Positions 30,337 through 38,151 of a stretch of DNA of 41,383 nucleotides are shown here, piece by piece. Below the pieces are notes generated by a model. The model had not been told where the DNA came from, did no database searches, and saw nothing but the letters and a program-made list of their open reading frames with translations. A program made the position numbers and the translations under genes. Numbering within the stretch: the stretch's first letter is position 1; each line of letters opens with the position of its first letter. Location: positions 1 through 41,383 of the forward strand of contig JAKFEW010000014.1 in the NCBI GenBank assembly GCA_036675505.1, written 5' to 3'. Origin of the DNA: JAKFEW01 sp036675505 (GTDB lineage Bacteria; Cyanobacteriota; Sericytochromatia; S15B-MN24; JAQBPE01).

Positions 30337-33099
30337 CTAGAGATCTGCCTTCGGGATGCGTTTGACCTGCTTGTGGCCCACGTCCACGATCCATAGCGCG
30401 CCGTCCGGCCCGAACGACAGGTGGCCGGGGCGCAGCAGGCCGTCGTCGACGCCCGTGCCGACGAAGTGGCGGCCGCCGACGCCCGCCACGGTCTCGAAGG
30501 CCTTGAGCTTCGGGTCCCAGCGGATCACGACGTTGTTGTCGCGGTCGGCGAAGTAGAAGCGGTAGTCGGCGTCGATCGCGAAGCCTGAGTCGTCGTTGGC
30601 CAAGAAGCCCTCGCCGCCGCCCACCGTGGTGAGCTTCACGCCCATGTCGGGCAGCCAGGCGAGCACCTGGCTGCCGGCGTTCAGGATGAAGAGCTCCTGG
30701 GCCGGCCCGAGGGCCAGCGAGAGCAGGTTCTGGAAGCCGACCTCCTCGGGCACGATCGTCTCCACCTCGCCGGTCGGGCGGATGCGCTTCACCGTGACGC
30801 GGTTGTCGAACATGTCGACGCTGCGGTGGTCGGCGACGTACGCGGTGCCGTCCGGCTCGACGACGAGGTCCGAAAGCATGTCGTCCGACGTGTGGAGGGA
30901 GGTGATGCGGCCGTCCGTGGCGATGCGCCGCAGGGAGTAGGTGCCGTAGCCCTGGTTGTCGATGAAATACAGGTTGCCGGCGGTGTCGAGGCGCAGCGTG
31001 CGCGGCATGTCCAGCTTCGCTTCAGCGGCCGGCCCGCCGTCCCCGGCGAAGCCCTTCTCGCCGGTGCCCGCGAACGGTGAGACCTTCCCGTCGGCGTCGA
31101 TGCGCACGATCCGGTGGAGCCCCTCGTCGGCGACGTACATGCCGCCCGCGGCCAGCGGCGCGACGCCGGAGGGCTCGTCGAGCGCCAGGTCCTGCGCGGT
31201 GCCGGTGCCGGAGGCGATCGTGCCGGCGGCGAGCGTGAGCGCCCCGTTGGCCACCCGGTAGACGCGCTCGCGCCCCTGGGCGACGAAGGCCGTGCCGTCC
31301 AGCATCAGCGCCACGCCGTCCATCTCGAGCTTGGCGTCGGCCGGGTAGGCGGTGAGCAGCTCGCGCGTGAGGCCGTCCGGCGTCCGCACGATCAACCGGC
31401 GCGCCGCGTCGAGGTAGAAGACGTTGCCTGCGGCGTCGACGCTGAGGCCTTGCAGGCCGTCGGCGGTCAGGCTCATGACGCGCGTGAGCGCGCCGGTCGC
31501 GGGGTCGAGGGTGTAGACCACCTGGCCCTCCGCGGGCGCGCCATTCTCGCCGGAGCGCACGTTCGCGCCCAGCCAGATCAGCCCCTTCGCGTCGCGGCCA
31601 TAGCGCTCGGTGGACCGGACGACGGCCTGCTTGTCGGCCGGCAGGGTGTGGCGCACCTGGCGGGTGCCGTCGGCGGCGATCGCCACCAGCTCCGCCGACT
31701 CGTTCCACATGCCGCCGCGCACCACGAGCACCTCGTCGCCCGCGCCGGGCACCGCGGCGACGCCGAAGCGCGAGTCGGACCAGAGCTCGCGCAGCGTGCC
31801 GTCGGCCTCCACGCGCGTGATGCGGTCGACCGGGTAGTCGTCGTAGCCTTCCTCGAGGATGATCACGCGGCCCCTGGCGTCGCGCATCGCGCCGGTGGGG
31901 GCCGTGAGCCCCGCGGTGGCTGCCGGCTCGCCGTCGAGCGATTCGGTGGTGGGGCCACCGCCGCCCGCGAGCGTCGTGAGGCGGCCGTCCGGGCCGAGGC
32001 GCCAGAGGCGGCGATCGCCCTCGGAGGCGATCAGCAGCGCGCCGTCGGGCAGCGGCGTCAGCATCGACAGGTAGCCGAGCGCCACCTCCGTGCCCAGCCG
32101 GCCCGCGCCGAGGTCCGACAGGCCGGCCGGGATCAGCAGGCGGCGCACCGCCTCGAGCTGGTCGTTCAGCCCCTTGTCCTTCGCGCGCAGGCCTTCGACG
32201 GCCGCGAGCACAGTGGCGTCGTCGAGCGCGGTCGGCGGGGCCGTGCTCGCCGCGAGCGCCGCCGCGGTGCGCGCGCGCGTTTCGGCCTCGACGGCCGCAG
32301 GCAGCTTCTCGAGCGTGGCCTGGCGGTCGGGCTGGGTGGCGACGTACTTCTCGAGCACGTAGACCGTGGCGAGGGTGCTCACGTAGTCCACGTCGAGGGC
32401 CTGGCGATCGGCCGCGTCGCGCGGCGCCAGGGCCCGCAGGCGGCCGCCTTCGCCCGGCAGCTCGGCGGTCACGACCCAGTGCCGGTCTGGCGGCACGTTG
32501 GGGAAGCTGTAGGCGCCCGTGGCGTCGGTCTCGACCGCGACGGGCTGGCCGTCGGGGCCGCGCAGGAAGTCTCCGCGCGCATCCACGAGCCGCACGCGCG
32601 CGCCGGCCACCGGCACCTGGTCGGGGATGGCTGCCAGGCGGTAGCGACCCCGCGCCAGGCGGTACGGCACCCGCGTCTGGCCGACCAGGCTGCCGCCGTT
32701 GTTCGCGACGATCGACCCGCCGTTGTTCGACACCAGCGACCCGCCGTTGTTCGACACCAGCGACCCGCCGTTGTTCGAGACCAGGCCGGCCGGCATCTTC
32801 ACCTTGCCCGCAAGGCTCGCGCCATTGTTCGCGACGATGGGCGCTTGGACTGGCACGAAGCTCGGCAGGGGCGCGGTGGCCGAGACCGGCGGCCCGGGCG
32901 CGAAGAGCCCGGGTGGCTGGCTGGGCGCGATCGTCGGCGCGGGGGTGCCGGCCGGGGGCGGGCCGGCCTGGGCGGGATCGTGCGAGGCGCCGGTCGCGGG
33001 CCGGCGCGCCTTCACGCCGACCTGGCCGGGCGGCACGCTGCAGCCTGCGAGCAGGCAGGCGGCGAGCATGATCCGGCAGGATTGGGTGAAACGGGACAT
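30337..33099 (-). CDS. NHL-repeat propeller lipoprotein with NNGGS repeats
   Basis: 920 residues from ATG 33099, which follows GGAGGG. The LLAGC lipobox is at 16-20. After a long Pro/Ala/Thr-rich region (30-90) come short NNG units: IVANNGASL, then LVSNNGGSL repeated and IVANNGGSLV. A carboxypeptidase-regulatory-like beta domain (about 155-215, with GARVRLVDARG and TDATGAYSFPNVPP) and a helical stretch (230-340) follow. The rest is an NHL/SMP-30-type beta-propeller with blades such as LTPLPDGALLIAS, LSVDAAGNVFYLD, LRLDTAGNLYFID and LSFGPDGALWIVD. Likely a lipid-anchored surface protein. Binding partner unknown. The NNG repeats give the best hint of phylogeny. Confidence 0.88.
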   Translation of the reverse strand: MSRFTQSCRIMLAACLLAGCSVPPGQVGVKARRPATGASHDPAQAGPPPAGTPAPTIAPSQPPGLFAPGPPVSATAPLPSFVPVQAPIVANNGASLAGKVKMPAGLVSNNGGSLVSNNGGSLVSNNGGSIVANNGGSLVGQTRVPYRLARGRYRLAAIPDQVPVAGARVRLVDARGDFLRGPDGQPVAVETDATGAYSFPNVPPDRHWVVTAELPGEGGRLRALAPRDAADRQALDVDYVSTLATVYVLEKYVATQPDRQATLEKLPAAVEAETRARTAAALAASTAPPTALDDATVLAAVEGLRAKDKGLNDQLEAVRRLLIPAGLSDLGAGRLGTEVALGYLSMLTPLPDGALLIASEGDRRLWRLGPDGRLTTLAGGGGPTTESLDGEPAATAGLTAPTGAMRDARGRVIILEEGYDDYPVDRITRVEADGTLRELWSDSRFGVAAVPGAGDEVLVVRGGMWNESAELVAIAADGTRQVRHTLPADKQAVVRSTERYGRDAKGLIWLGANVRSGENGAPAEGQVVYTLDPATGALTRVMSLTADGLQGLSVDAAGNVFYLDAARRLIVRTPDGLTRELLTAYPADAKLEMDGVALMLDGTAFVAQGRERVYRVANGALTLAAGTIASGTGTAQDLALDEPSGVAPLAAGGMYVADEGLHRIVRIDADGKVSPFAGTGEKGFAGDGGPAAEAKLDMPRTLRLDTAGNLYFIDNQGYGTYSLRRIATDGRITSLHTSDDMLSDLVVEPDGTAYVADHRSVDMFDNRVTVKRIRPTGEVETIVPEEVGFQNLLSLALGPAQELFILNAGSQVLAWLPDMGVKLTTVGGGEGFLANDDSGFAIDADYRFYFADRDNNVVIRWDPKLKAFETVAGVGGRHFVGTGVDDGLLRPGHLSFGPDGALWIVDVGHKQVKRIPKADL
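32684..32784 (-). repeat. 24-bp tandem repeat encoding VSNNGGSL units
   Basis: About four copies of a 24-bp unit (core ccgccgttgttcgacaccag in plus-strand writing) with few differences encode the NNGGS units of the NHL lipoprotein. Near-identical copies imply recent or ongoing unit duplication. Confidence 0.75.
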
Positions 33100-33153
33100 A
33101 GGCCCTCCGCATTCCTGATACCCGGATCGCACGCGCTGAAAACGCCGAAACCC

Positions 33154-33189
33154 GCTCCCTGAGCGGTAGGACTAGGAATTTCAGGGAGC
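33154..33189 (-). terminator. Hairpin between LysR end and NHL-lipoprotein start
   Basis: GCTCCCTGA (33154-33162) and its complement TCAGGGAGC (33181-33189) form a 9-bp stem around an 18-nt loop. It lies about 50 nt after the LysR stop and about 55 nt before the NHL-protein ATG. It may terminate LysR transcription or belong to a 5' leader. No known riboswitch pattern was recognised. Confidence 0.4.
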
Positions 33190-33237
33190 CTTCGTGCGCA
33201 ATCGGTCGCCTGCCGCCCAACTGGCGGCCGGGAGGCG

Positions 33238-34140
33238 TCAACCGGCGTCCGGCGGGCTCCGCAGCACGTCTAGGAACGCGCGCACCGCGGCATCGGGCGC
33301 CGCGCCCTCGCGCAGGGCGAGGCCGAAGCGACGGGACAGCGCGAGCCCGCGCGGCGCCAGCGCGACCAGCCGTCCTTCCTGGAGGTCGCGCGCGGCGGCG
33401 CGGGCGCTCACGGCGGCGTAACCCAGCCCTGCCGCGACGCAGGCCTTGATCGCTTCGACGCTTTCAAGCGCCATCACCGTGCGTGGCGCGACGCCGGCGG
33501 CAAACAGGCCGGCTTCCACGGTCGCGCGGATCGGCGAGCCCGCGCTCGCATGGATGAAAGGCGCATCGGTGAGGCGCGCGGGCTTGAACGGCCGGCCCGC
33601 GAGCGGGGCGCCCGGCCAGCCGATGAAGACCACGGGATCGTCGAGCCAGGGCGCGATCGCCACCCCCCGATGGGCCGCCGGCAGCCCCACCACCCCCACG
33701 TCGAGCTCGCCCGCGGCGACGGCCGCCAGCAGCTCGGGCGTGCCCGCCTCGCGCACGAAGAAGCCGACGCCGGGCCAGCGCCGCCGGAAGGTCGCGATGA
33801 GCCCGGGCAGCAGGTGGATCGTGGCCGTGGTGCCGCCGCCCACGCGCACCTCGCCGGCCTGGAGCCCGGCCAGCGCGCGCAGGTCGTCGCCGAGCCCGGC
33901 GAGCTCGGCGAGCGCCCGCACAGCCCGCGCCACGGTGGCGCGCCCGGCCGCCGTGAGCGCCACGCCGCGGCCGCGCCGCTCCACGAGGACGACGCCGAGC
34001 TGCCGCTCCAGCCGCCGCAGCTGGTGCGTGGCGGCCGGCTGGCTGAGGTGCAGGCTGGCCGCCGCCTCGGTGACGGTGCCGTGCGCCGCGAGGGCGACGA
34101 TCAGGCGCAGCGGCGCGAGCTCGAGTTCTGATTCATTCAT
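33238..34140 (-). CDS. LysR family transcriptional regulator
   Basis: 300 residues from ATG 34140 (MNESELELAPLRLIVALAAHG). The N-terminal winged HTH has the family pattern TVTEAAASLHLSQPAATHQLRRLERQLGVVLVERRGRGVALTAAG. The effector domain starts near 90 (GEVRVGGGTTATIHLLPGLIATFRRRWPGV) and contains DVGVVGLPA and SVEAIKACVAAGLGYAAVSARAA. A longer start at 34176 is possible, but the usual LysR N-terminus fits 34140. It is divergent from the TSUP exporter, the classical position for a regulator of that gene. The effector is probably a small anion or sulfur compound, judged only from the neighbour. Confidence 0.93.
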   Translation of the reverse strand: MNESELELAPLRLIVALAAHGTVTEAAASLHLSQPAATHQLRRLERQLGVVLVERRGRGVALTAAGRATVARAVRALAELAGLGDDLRALAGLQAGEVRVGGGTTATIHLLPGLIATFRRRWPGVGFFVREAGTPELLAAVAAGELDVGVVGLPAAHRGVAIAPWLDDPVVFIGWPGAPLAGRPFKPARLTDAPFIHASAGSPIRATVEAGLFAAGVAPRTVMALESVEAIKACVAAGLGYAAVSARAAARDLQEGRLVALAPRGLALSRRFGLALREGAAPDAAVRAFLDVLRSPPDAG

Positions 34141-34268
34141 GGGGTGAATTGGATGCCTGACAAAGATGCATTTCATTTATTCCCGGGCCGGGCGTACGAT
34201 GATCATGTCGGACGGGCGCCCGATCCCTCCCTCGAGTCTTTCACGACCGACTTGCCCGGAGGTGCCCC
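34141..34268. promoter_or_regulatory. LysR-TSUP divergent control region
   Basis: The stretch holds an ATGC-N11-GCAT dyad (34153-34171) that contains a T-N11-A pattern, the usual LysR half-site arrangement. A TACGAT hexamer at 34194-34199 is a possible -10 for the exporter gene, and GGAGGTG near 34258-34264 is its ribosome site. Confidence 0.45.
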
Positions 34269-35000
34269 ATGTCCATCCTCGTCGTCCTCGCCCTCCTCTT
34301 AGCCGGCGTCGCCGCCGGCTCGCTGACCACCATCGCCGGGCTCGGCGGCGGTATTCTCCTGGTCGCCGCGCTCAGCCTCTTCTGGTCGCCGGCGATGGTG
34401 CTCGCCACCACGACCCCCGCGCTGTTCGTGGGCAATGCCTCGCGGGCCTTGATGCTGCGCGACGCGATCGCCTGGCCGGTGGTCGGCCGCTTCGCCCTCG
34501 CCGGCGTGCCCGCGGCGTTCTGCGCGAGCCTGGCCGCCGTCGCGTTGCCCGTCGACGTCGTGCAGGGCGTGATCGCCCTGTTGCTGCTGGCCTTCGTGGT
34601 CCACGAGCTACACCCGCGTGCCCGTGGGCCCGAGCCCGCGCTCGGCTCGCCCTGGCTCGCGACGGCGGCGGGGGCGATCGCGGGCACGGTGAGCGGCCTG
34701 GCTGGCGGTGCGGGCTTCGTCGCCACCCCGCTGCTCGACCGCCTCGGCCTGCGTCCCACCGCGCTCGTCGCCACGGGCGCCGCGGCGATGGGGCTGGTCC
34801 ACCTCGTGAAGGGCGTCGGCTTCGGCCTGGCCGAGGTGCTCACCCCCACGGCGCTGCCCGCCGCGGCGGCGCTCGCGGTGGGCGTGGTGGCCGGGAATGC
34901 GCTGGGCGCGCGGGTGCTGCGCCGACTGTCGCGCGAGCTGTTCCGCCGGTTGATGCTGGGCGCGCTGCTGCTGGCCGCAGGCTGGCTGCTGCTGGCTTGA
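34269..35000 (+). CDS. Sulfite exporter TauE/SafE (TSUP) family protein
   Basis: Inner-membrane transporter of 243 residues with about eight hydrophobic segments. Family features include GSLTTIAGLGGGILLVAAL in the first helix pair and the repeat counterpart AGTVSGLAGGAGFVATPLL in the second half. ATG 34269 has a good CCGGAGG site. TSUP proteins move sulfite, organosulfonates or sulfoacetate and related anions outward. It is divergent from the LysR gene, which probably controls it. The precise substrate is not predictable. Confidence 0.9.
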   Translation: MSILVVLALLLAGVAAGSLTTIAGLGGGILLVAALSLFWSPAMVLATTTPALFVGNASRALMLRDAIAWPVVGRFALAGVPAAFCASLAAVALPVDVVQGVIALLLLAFVVHELHPRARGPEPALGSPWLATAAGAIAGTVSGLAGGAGFVATPLLDRLGLRPTALVATGAAAMGLVHLVKGVGFGLAEVLTPTALPAAAALAVGVVAGNALGARVLRRLSRELFRRLMLGALLLAAGWLLLA

Positions 35001-35031
35001 GCCACGCCCGGGACGGCGGACCCCCCAGGCG

Positions 35032-35298
35032 TCACATCGGGCCGGCGTCGTCCTGGCCTTCAGGGCGCTCGCCGCGTTCGCCATGTTCGCCTTCGAAGCC
35101 GCCGCGCGAGTCCCGCATGGCCACTTCCTCGCCGAGGAACTCGTCGCCGGCGCGGCTGCTCAAGTGCTCGCCCCGTTCGCCGTGCTCGCCCTCGAAGCCG
35201 GCGTTCGATTCCCAGGCGACTTCCTCGCCGATGAACTCGTCCGCTTCGCCGCCGTGCAAGGGTTCGACGGGGTTGCGCGGGTCTGCCTGTTCACTCAT
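35032..35298 (-). CDS. Small acidic two-repeat protein
   Basis: 88 residues, very rich in Glu and Gly. ATG 35298 follows a strong GGAGGAGAT site. Two copies of a 25-26-residue unit, DEFIGEEVAWESNAGFEGEHGERGE (20-44) and DEFLGEEVAMRDSRGGFEGEHGERGE (52-77), make up most of the chain. It has no signal peptide and no hydrophobic core, so it is probably disordered or a stress-type hydrophilin. I know no family. It converges on the TSUP gene and is divergent from the poly-Asp lipoprotein. Confidence 0.65.
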   Translation of the reverse strand: MSEQADPRNPVEPLHGGEADEFIGEEVAWESNAGFEGEHGERGEHLSSRAGDEFLGEEVAMRDSRGGFEGEHGERGERPEGQDDAGPM

Positions 35299-35432
35299 GA
35301 GCTGATCTCCTCCGTGACCGGATCGTGCGGTCCCGCGCGTCCGTGGCCAACAGAGGAGCCGGCGTTGCGCGCCCCTGGAGCGAAATCTATGCTCGCCACG
35401 GCGGGGGTCTGCCCGCCGAGGAGGACAGTGGC

Positions 35433-35909
35433 ATGAAAGTATTTCATGGGTTGTTGGCGCTGAGCCTGGCCGGCGTGCTCGTGGGCTGCGGGACGCCCGT
35501 CGCGATGGGGCCCACGCCGGTGGGACCTGCCCCGACCGGCGACAACATGTTGCCCGCCGAGGGTGCCGTGGCGCCGCAGCCGCTGCTGGGCGACCACCTG
35601 CCCGGGGCCCAGGCCGAAGAGGTCGGCCACGACGCCACCACCAGCACGCAGCGCTCGGACGACTCCGGCGGCCCGCCGATCGGCGATCTCGGCGCGATCG
35701 GCGGCGGCGGCGGCGCAGCCGGCGACGACGACGACGACGACCTCGGCGACGATGATGACGACGACGACGATGATGATGATGACGACGACGATGATGATGA
35801 TGACGACGACGATGATGACGACGACGACGATGATGATTGGGTCGCCGAGGATGGCGACATCGGCGGCGGCGAGGATCTCACCGACGAAGAGCTCGACGCC
35901 CGCGGATGA
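35433..35909 (+). CDS. Lipoprotein with poly-aspartate tract
   Basis: 158 residues from ATG 35433, with AGGAGG upstream. The LVGC lipobox gives Cys19. A Pro/Gly/Thr-rich region, a Gly run and then a tail of 6 plus 30 consecutive Asp residues (from about residue 98), broken by LG, precede a short acidic end (EDLTDEELDARG). Such a tail would bind calcium or other divalent cations, or serve as an anionic surface brush. TATGCT at 35388-35393 could be its -10. Its TGA overlaps the ATG of the next gene (ATGA), so the two are translationally coupled. Family unknown. Confidence 0.78.
   Translation: MKVFHGLLALSLAGVLVGCGTPVAMGPTPVGPAPTGDNMLPAEGAVAPQPLLGDHLPGAQAEEVGHDATTSTQRSDDSGGPPIGDLGAIGGGGGAAGDDDDDDLGDDDDDDDDDDDDDDDDDDDDDDDDDDDDDDWVAEDGDIGGGEDLTDEELDARG
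35724..35837 (+). repeat. GAC/GAT trinucleotide microsatellite
   Basis: Six Asp codons, a CTC-GGC interruption and then thirty in-frame GAC or GAT codons up to the TGG at 35838. Length change by whole triplets would alter the poly-Asp tail without shifting frame. Confidence 0.9.
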
Positions 35910-36172
35910 GGACGCCCAGCCGTAAGACCGTCACGCGGGGAGCGGCGGTCATGTTCCTGGCGGTGGGGCTCGCGGCCTGCGGGCGTCAGCCGCCCGCGCC
36001 GGTGCCGGTCATCGACACGCCGGTCGCGGGCGGCTCGCCCACCATCGTCCTGGTGCCGGCGGATGCGAGCCCGGCGCCCGCGGACGCCAGTCCGCTGGCG
36101 CCGGCACCGACCCCGCTGCCGTCGCCTTCGCCGATTCCATCGCCTTCGGCGGTGCCGACCCTGCCGCCTTGA
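35906..36172 (+). CDS. Small proline-rich lipoprotein
   Basis: 88 residues; start ATG 35906 overlaps the preceding stop in an ATGA, so translation is probably coupled. A basic n-region (MRTPSRKTVTRG) leads to AVGLAAC, with Cys25 as the lipid site. The remainder is Pro/Ala/Ser-rich with SPAPADASPLAP and PSPSPIPSPSAVP runs, low complexity and probably extended. It may act as a wall- or membrane-spanning spacer next to the poly-Asp protein. No domain is recognised. Confidence 0.6.
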   Translation: MRTPSRKTVTRGAAVMFLAVGLAACGRQPPAPVPVIDTPVAGGSPTIVLVPADASPAPADASPLAPAPTPLPSPSPIPSPSAVPTLPP

Positions 36173-36193
36173 GCGGGCTTCACGGCAACCAGA

Positions 36194-36235
36194 GCACCCT
36201 TTCCCTCTCCCCCACCGAGGGGAGCAAAAGGGTGC
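36194..36235. terminator. Nested hairpin between convergent genes
   Basis: GCACCCTTT (36194-36202) pairs with AAAGGGTGC (36227-36235), and inside it CTCCCC (36207-36212) pairs with GGGGAG (36219-36224). It lies between the ends of the proline-rich lipoprotein and the Ig-like lipoprotein genes, so a bidirectional terminator is likely. CCCTCTCCCC...GGGGAG palindromes are often dispersed intergenic repeats. Confidence 0.55.
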
Positions 36236-36256
36236 CTTGGTGGCTGGGATCGCTGG

Positions 36257-37969
36257 CTAGAGCGTGCCGATCGGGAGGATGGTGTCGGCGCGCTTGGCGG
36301 CGATCTCGTTGCCCGCCGGGTCCGCCACGCCTTCGACGCGCGCGCGGATCGCGGCGGCGGAGGGGTGGAAGAAGCGCGGGCGGCCCGCGATCACGACCCA
36401 CACCTTGCGCGGGTTACGGTCGTCGAGCTCGACCAGGACCGAGCCTGCGACCGCGCCGGCGCGGGTCGCGGCGAACGCGGCAGGCGCGAAGCGGAACTCG
36501 CGGCCGCGCTCGCCGTCGCCGCCCCACGACGTCGCGGTGAGCGGATCCACGACGCGGGCGTCGTTCTCGCCGTCGAGCGAGCGGTCGGCCAGCTCGTCGG
36601 CGCTCTCGTCGACCGCGAACGAGAAGTTCGCGAGGTCCGTCGCGTCGTCACCCAGCGAAGACGCGATGAAGGCGCCGGTCGTGCCGTTGAAAGCACCCAT
36701 CGGCTCGTCGAAGGTCAGCTCGAGGCGGGTGTCGTCGCCGATGTACACGGCGCGGACGCCGAGGAGCGAGGGGGCCTGCTCGTCGCGGGTGAGCTCGAAG
36801 CGCACCACGTCGTCGTGGGTGGCCGCCCAGCGGGCGTCGCGGGAGCCTTCGGCCAGGCCGTCCACGGCGTTGAGGCGCAGGCGGCGGGCCTTGAAGACGC
36901 CGGGCACGAGGTCGCCGGCGGCGGGGTAGGCGGTCTGCGAGCCGGCCGCGTCCGTGCCGAGCTGGTTGCCGTCGCGGTCGCGGATGCGCTGGTCGGCGCC
37001 TGCCGAAACCAGCACGAGCTGGTAGGCGCAGGCATCGTCGGCGGCGGTCAACAGCGGCGCGTCGAAGCTCAGCGTCGCGGCCTTGCCGGTGGGATCCCAC
37101 TCGACGACGGCGGCGCGCGTCGGGTCGTTCATGAAGGTGCTGCCGGCGCGCAGGGCGTACGGCGCGACGGTCGCGGCGCCGTCGACGGTGACCGCGCGCG
37201 GGTAGCCGTCGTCCTCGCCGCGGGCCAGGTCGGTGGTGGTGCCGGCGGCGCCGCCGTTCGCGGCGTCGTTGGCCGGCAAGAGGCGCAGCGCACGGGTGAA
37301 GCGCGCGCGGTTCTCGGCATCGAGCGGCTCGCTCAGCTCGAGGCGCACCTTCACGCCATTGGGAGCGACGTCCTCGCTGTTCGTCGCGGGCGTCGTGCCC
37401 ACGATCTCCGGGAACGCCGACAGGTAGAAGGCGGCGGCGAGGCCCTCGCCGCCGGACGACGCGCCGAAGTCGAACGTGTTGCCGGCGTCGTTGGTGTCGT
37501 CGAACGAGCCCACCCGGCGGCGCGAGGTCCAGCCGTCCTTGGTCGCCACGATCTCGAGGTTGGCGCCCGACGGCACGTCGTTCAGCACGTACGAGCCCGT
37601 ATCGGTCTTCACCTCGGCCTCGAACGGCGCCTCGGCGGCGAGCGAGCGCGCCCGCACGGTCACGCCCGAGAGCGCCGCGCCGTCGGCGCCGTAAACCATG
37701 CCGGACACCACGACCTTCTTGTCGGGATCGACGGCCTTCGGCGAGGGCGAGGGCTCGTCGTCCACGGGCGCCACCGTGGGCGCGGGCTTCGGGGTCGGGC
37801 TCGCGGCCTTGGCCGCGGTCGGCTTGGTGGTGGCCTTGGCCGTCACGGCGCGGCTCGACTTCGAGGTGGGCGACTTCGTGGCCGAGGGGACGGCGCCGCA
37901 GCCGGCGACGGCGATCGCGAGCGCGAGGGCGCTGGCGGCTGTGAGGGAGAGACGGGGCGCCTGGAACAT
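36257..37969 (-). CDS. Ig-like (SbsA-type) lipoprotein with carboxypeptidase-regulatory-like domain
   Basis: 570 residues from ATG 37969 (MFQAPRLSL), with GAGGAAA 7 nt upstream. VAGC sets Cys24. A Ser/Thr/Lys/Pro-rich spacer (30-85) is followed by a regulatory-like beta domain (about 87-150, VVVSGMVYGADGAALSGVTVRA and GSYVLNDVPSGANLEIVATKDG). Two large SbsA/Big_5-type Ig-like domains come next: IVGTTPATNSEDVAPNGVKVRLELSEPLD near 185, and SLLGVRAVYIGDDTRLELTFDEPM near 420. These typically bind cell-surface polymers. Probably a surface adhesin or scaffold lipoprotein; partner unknown. Confidence 0.82.
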   Translation of the reverse strand: MFQAPRLSLTAASALALAIAVAGCGAVPSATKSPTSKSSRAVTAKATTKPTAAKAASPTPKPAPTVAPVDDEPSPSPKAVDPDKKVVVSGMVYGADGAALSGVTVRARSLAAEAPFEAEVKTDTGSYVLNDVPSGANLEIVATKDGWTSRRRVGSFDDTNDAGNTFDFGASSGGEGLAAAFYLSAFPEIVGTTPATNSEDVAPNGVKVRLELSEPLDAENRARFTRALRLLPANDAANGGAAGTTTDLARGEDDGYPRAVTVDGAATVAPYALRAGSTFMNDPTRAAVVEWDPTGKAATLSFDAPLLTAADDACAYQLVLVSAGADQRIRDRDGNQLGTDAAGSQTAYPAAGDLVPGVFKARRLRLNAVDGLAEGSRDARWAATHDDVVRFELTRDEQAPSLLGVRAVYIGDDTRLELTFDEPMGAFNGTTGAFIASSLGDDATDLANFSFAVDESADELADRSLDGENDARVVDPLTATSWGGDGERGREFRFAPAAFAATRAGAVAGSVLVELDDRNPRKVWVVIAGRPRFFHPSAAAIRARVEGVADPAGNEIAAKRADTILPIGTL

Positions 37970-38151
37970 GATCGATTTCCTCGTTCTTAACCTGAATGAC
38001 ATAGAAGGATTGCCGGAAGACAACCTTGATGTCGGCGGCCTGGGGCGCGCACTTGCCTCGCCCGGGCCAATAAATGCGTGATTAAACCAATCATAATATG
38101 GATTTAACAAATCCGGCAAGATCAGCCCGACACGCGGATGCGCGCCGGCTG
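37970..38151. promoter_or_regulatory. Control region with two dyads upstream of the Ig-like lipoprotein
   Basis: TGATT-AAACC-AATCA (38079-38093) and GGATTT-AAC-AAATCC (38100-38114) are perfect inverted repeats 6 nt apart, with centres 21 bp apart, about two helical turns. The AT-rich spacer reads TAATAT and overlaps possible -10 hexamers (TATTAT/TATGAT on the minus strand). The 5' leader would be about 100 nt. Confidence 0.5.

Noticed and set aside
33154..33189. c-di-GMP or other riboswitch upstream of the NHL lipoprotein
   Set aside because: Only a simple hairpin is visible; none of the conserved riboswitch core sequences was recognised.
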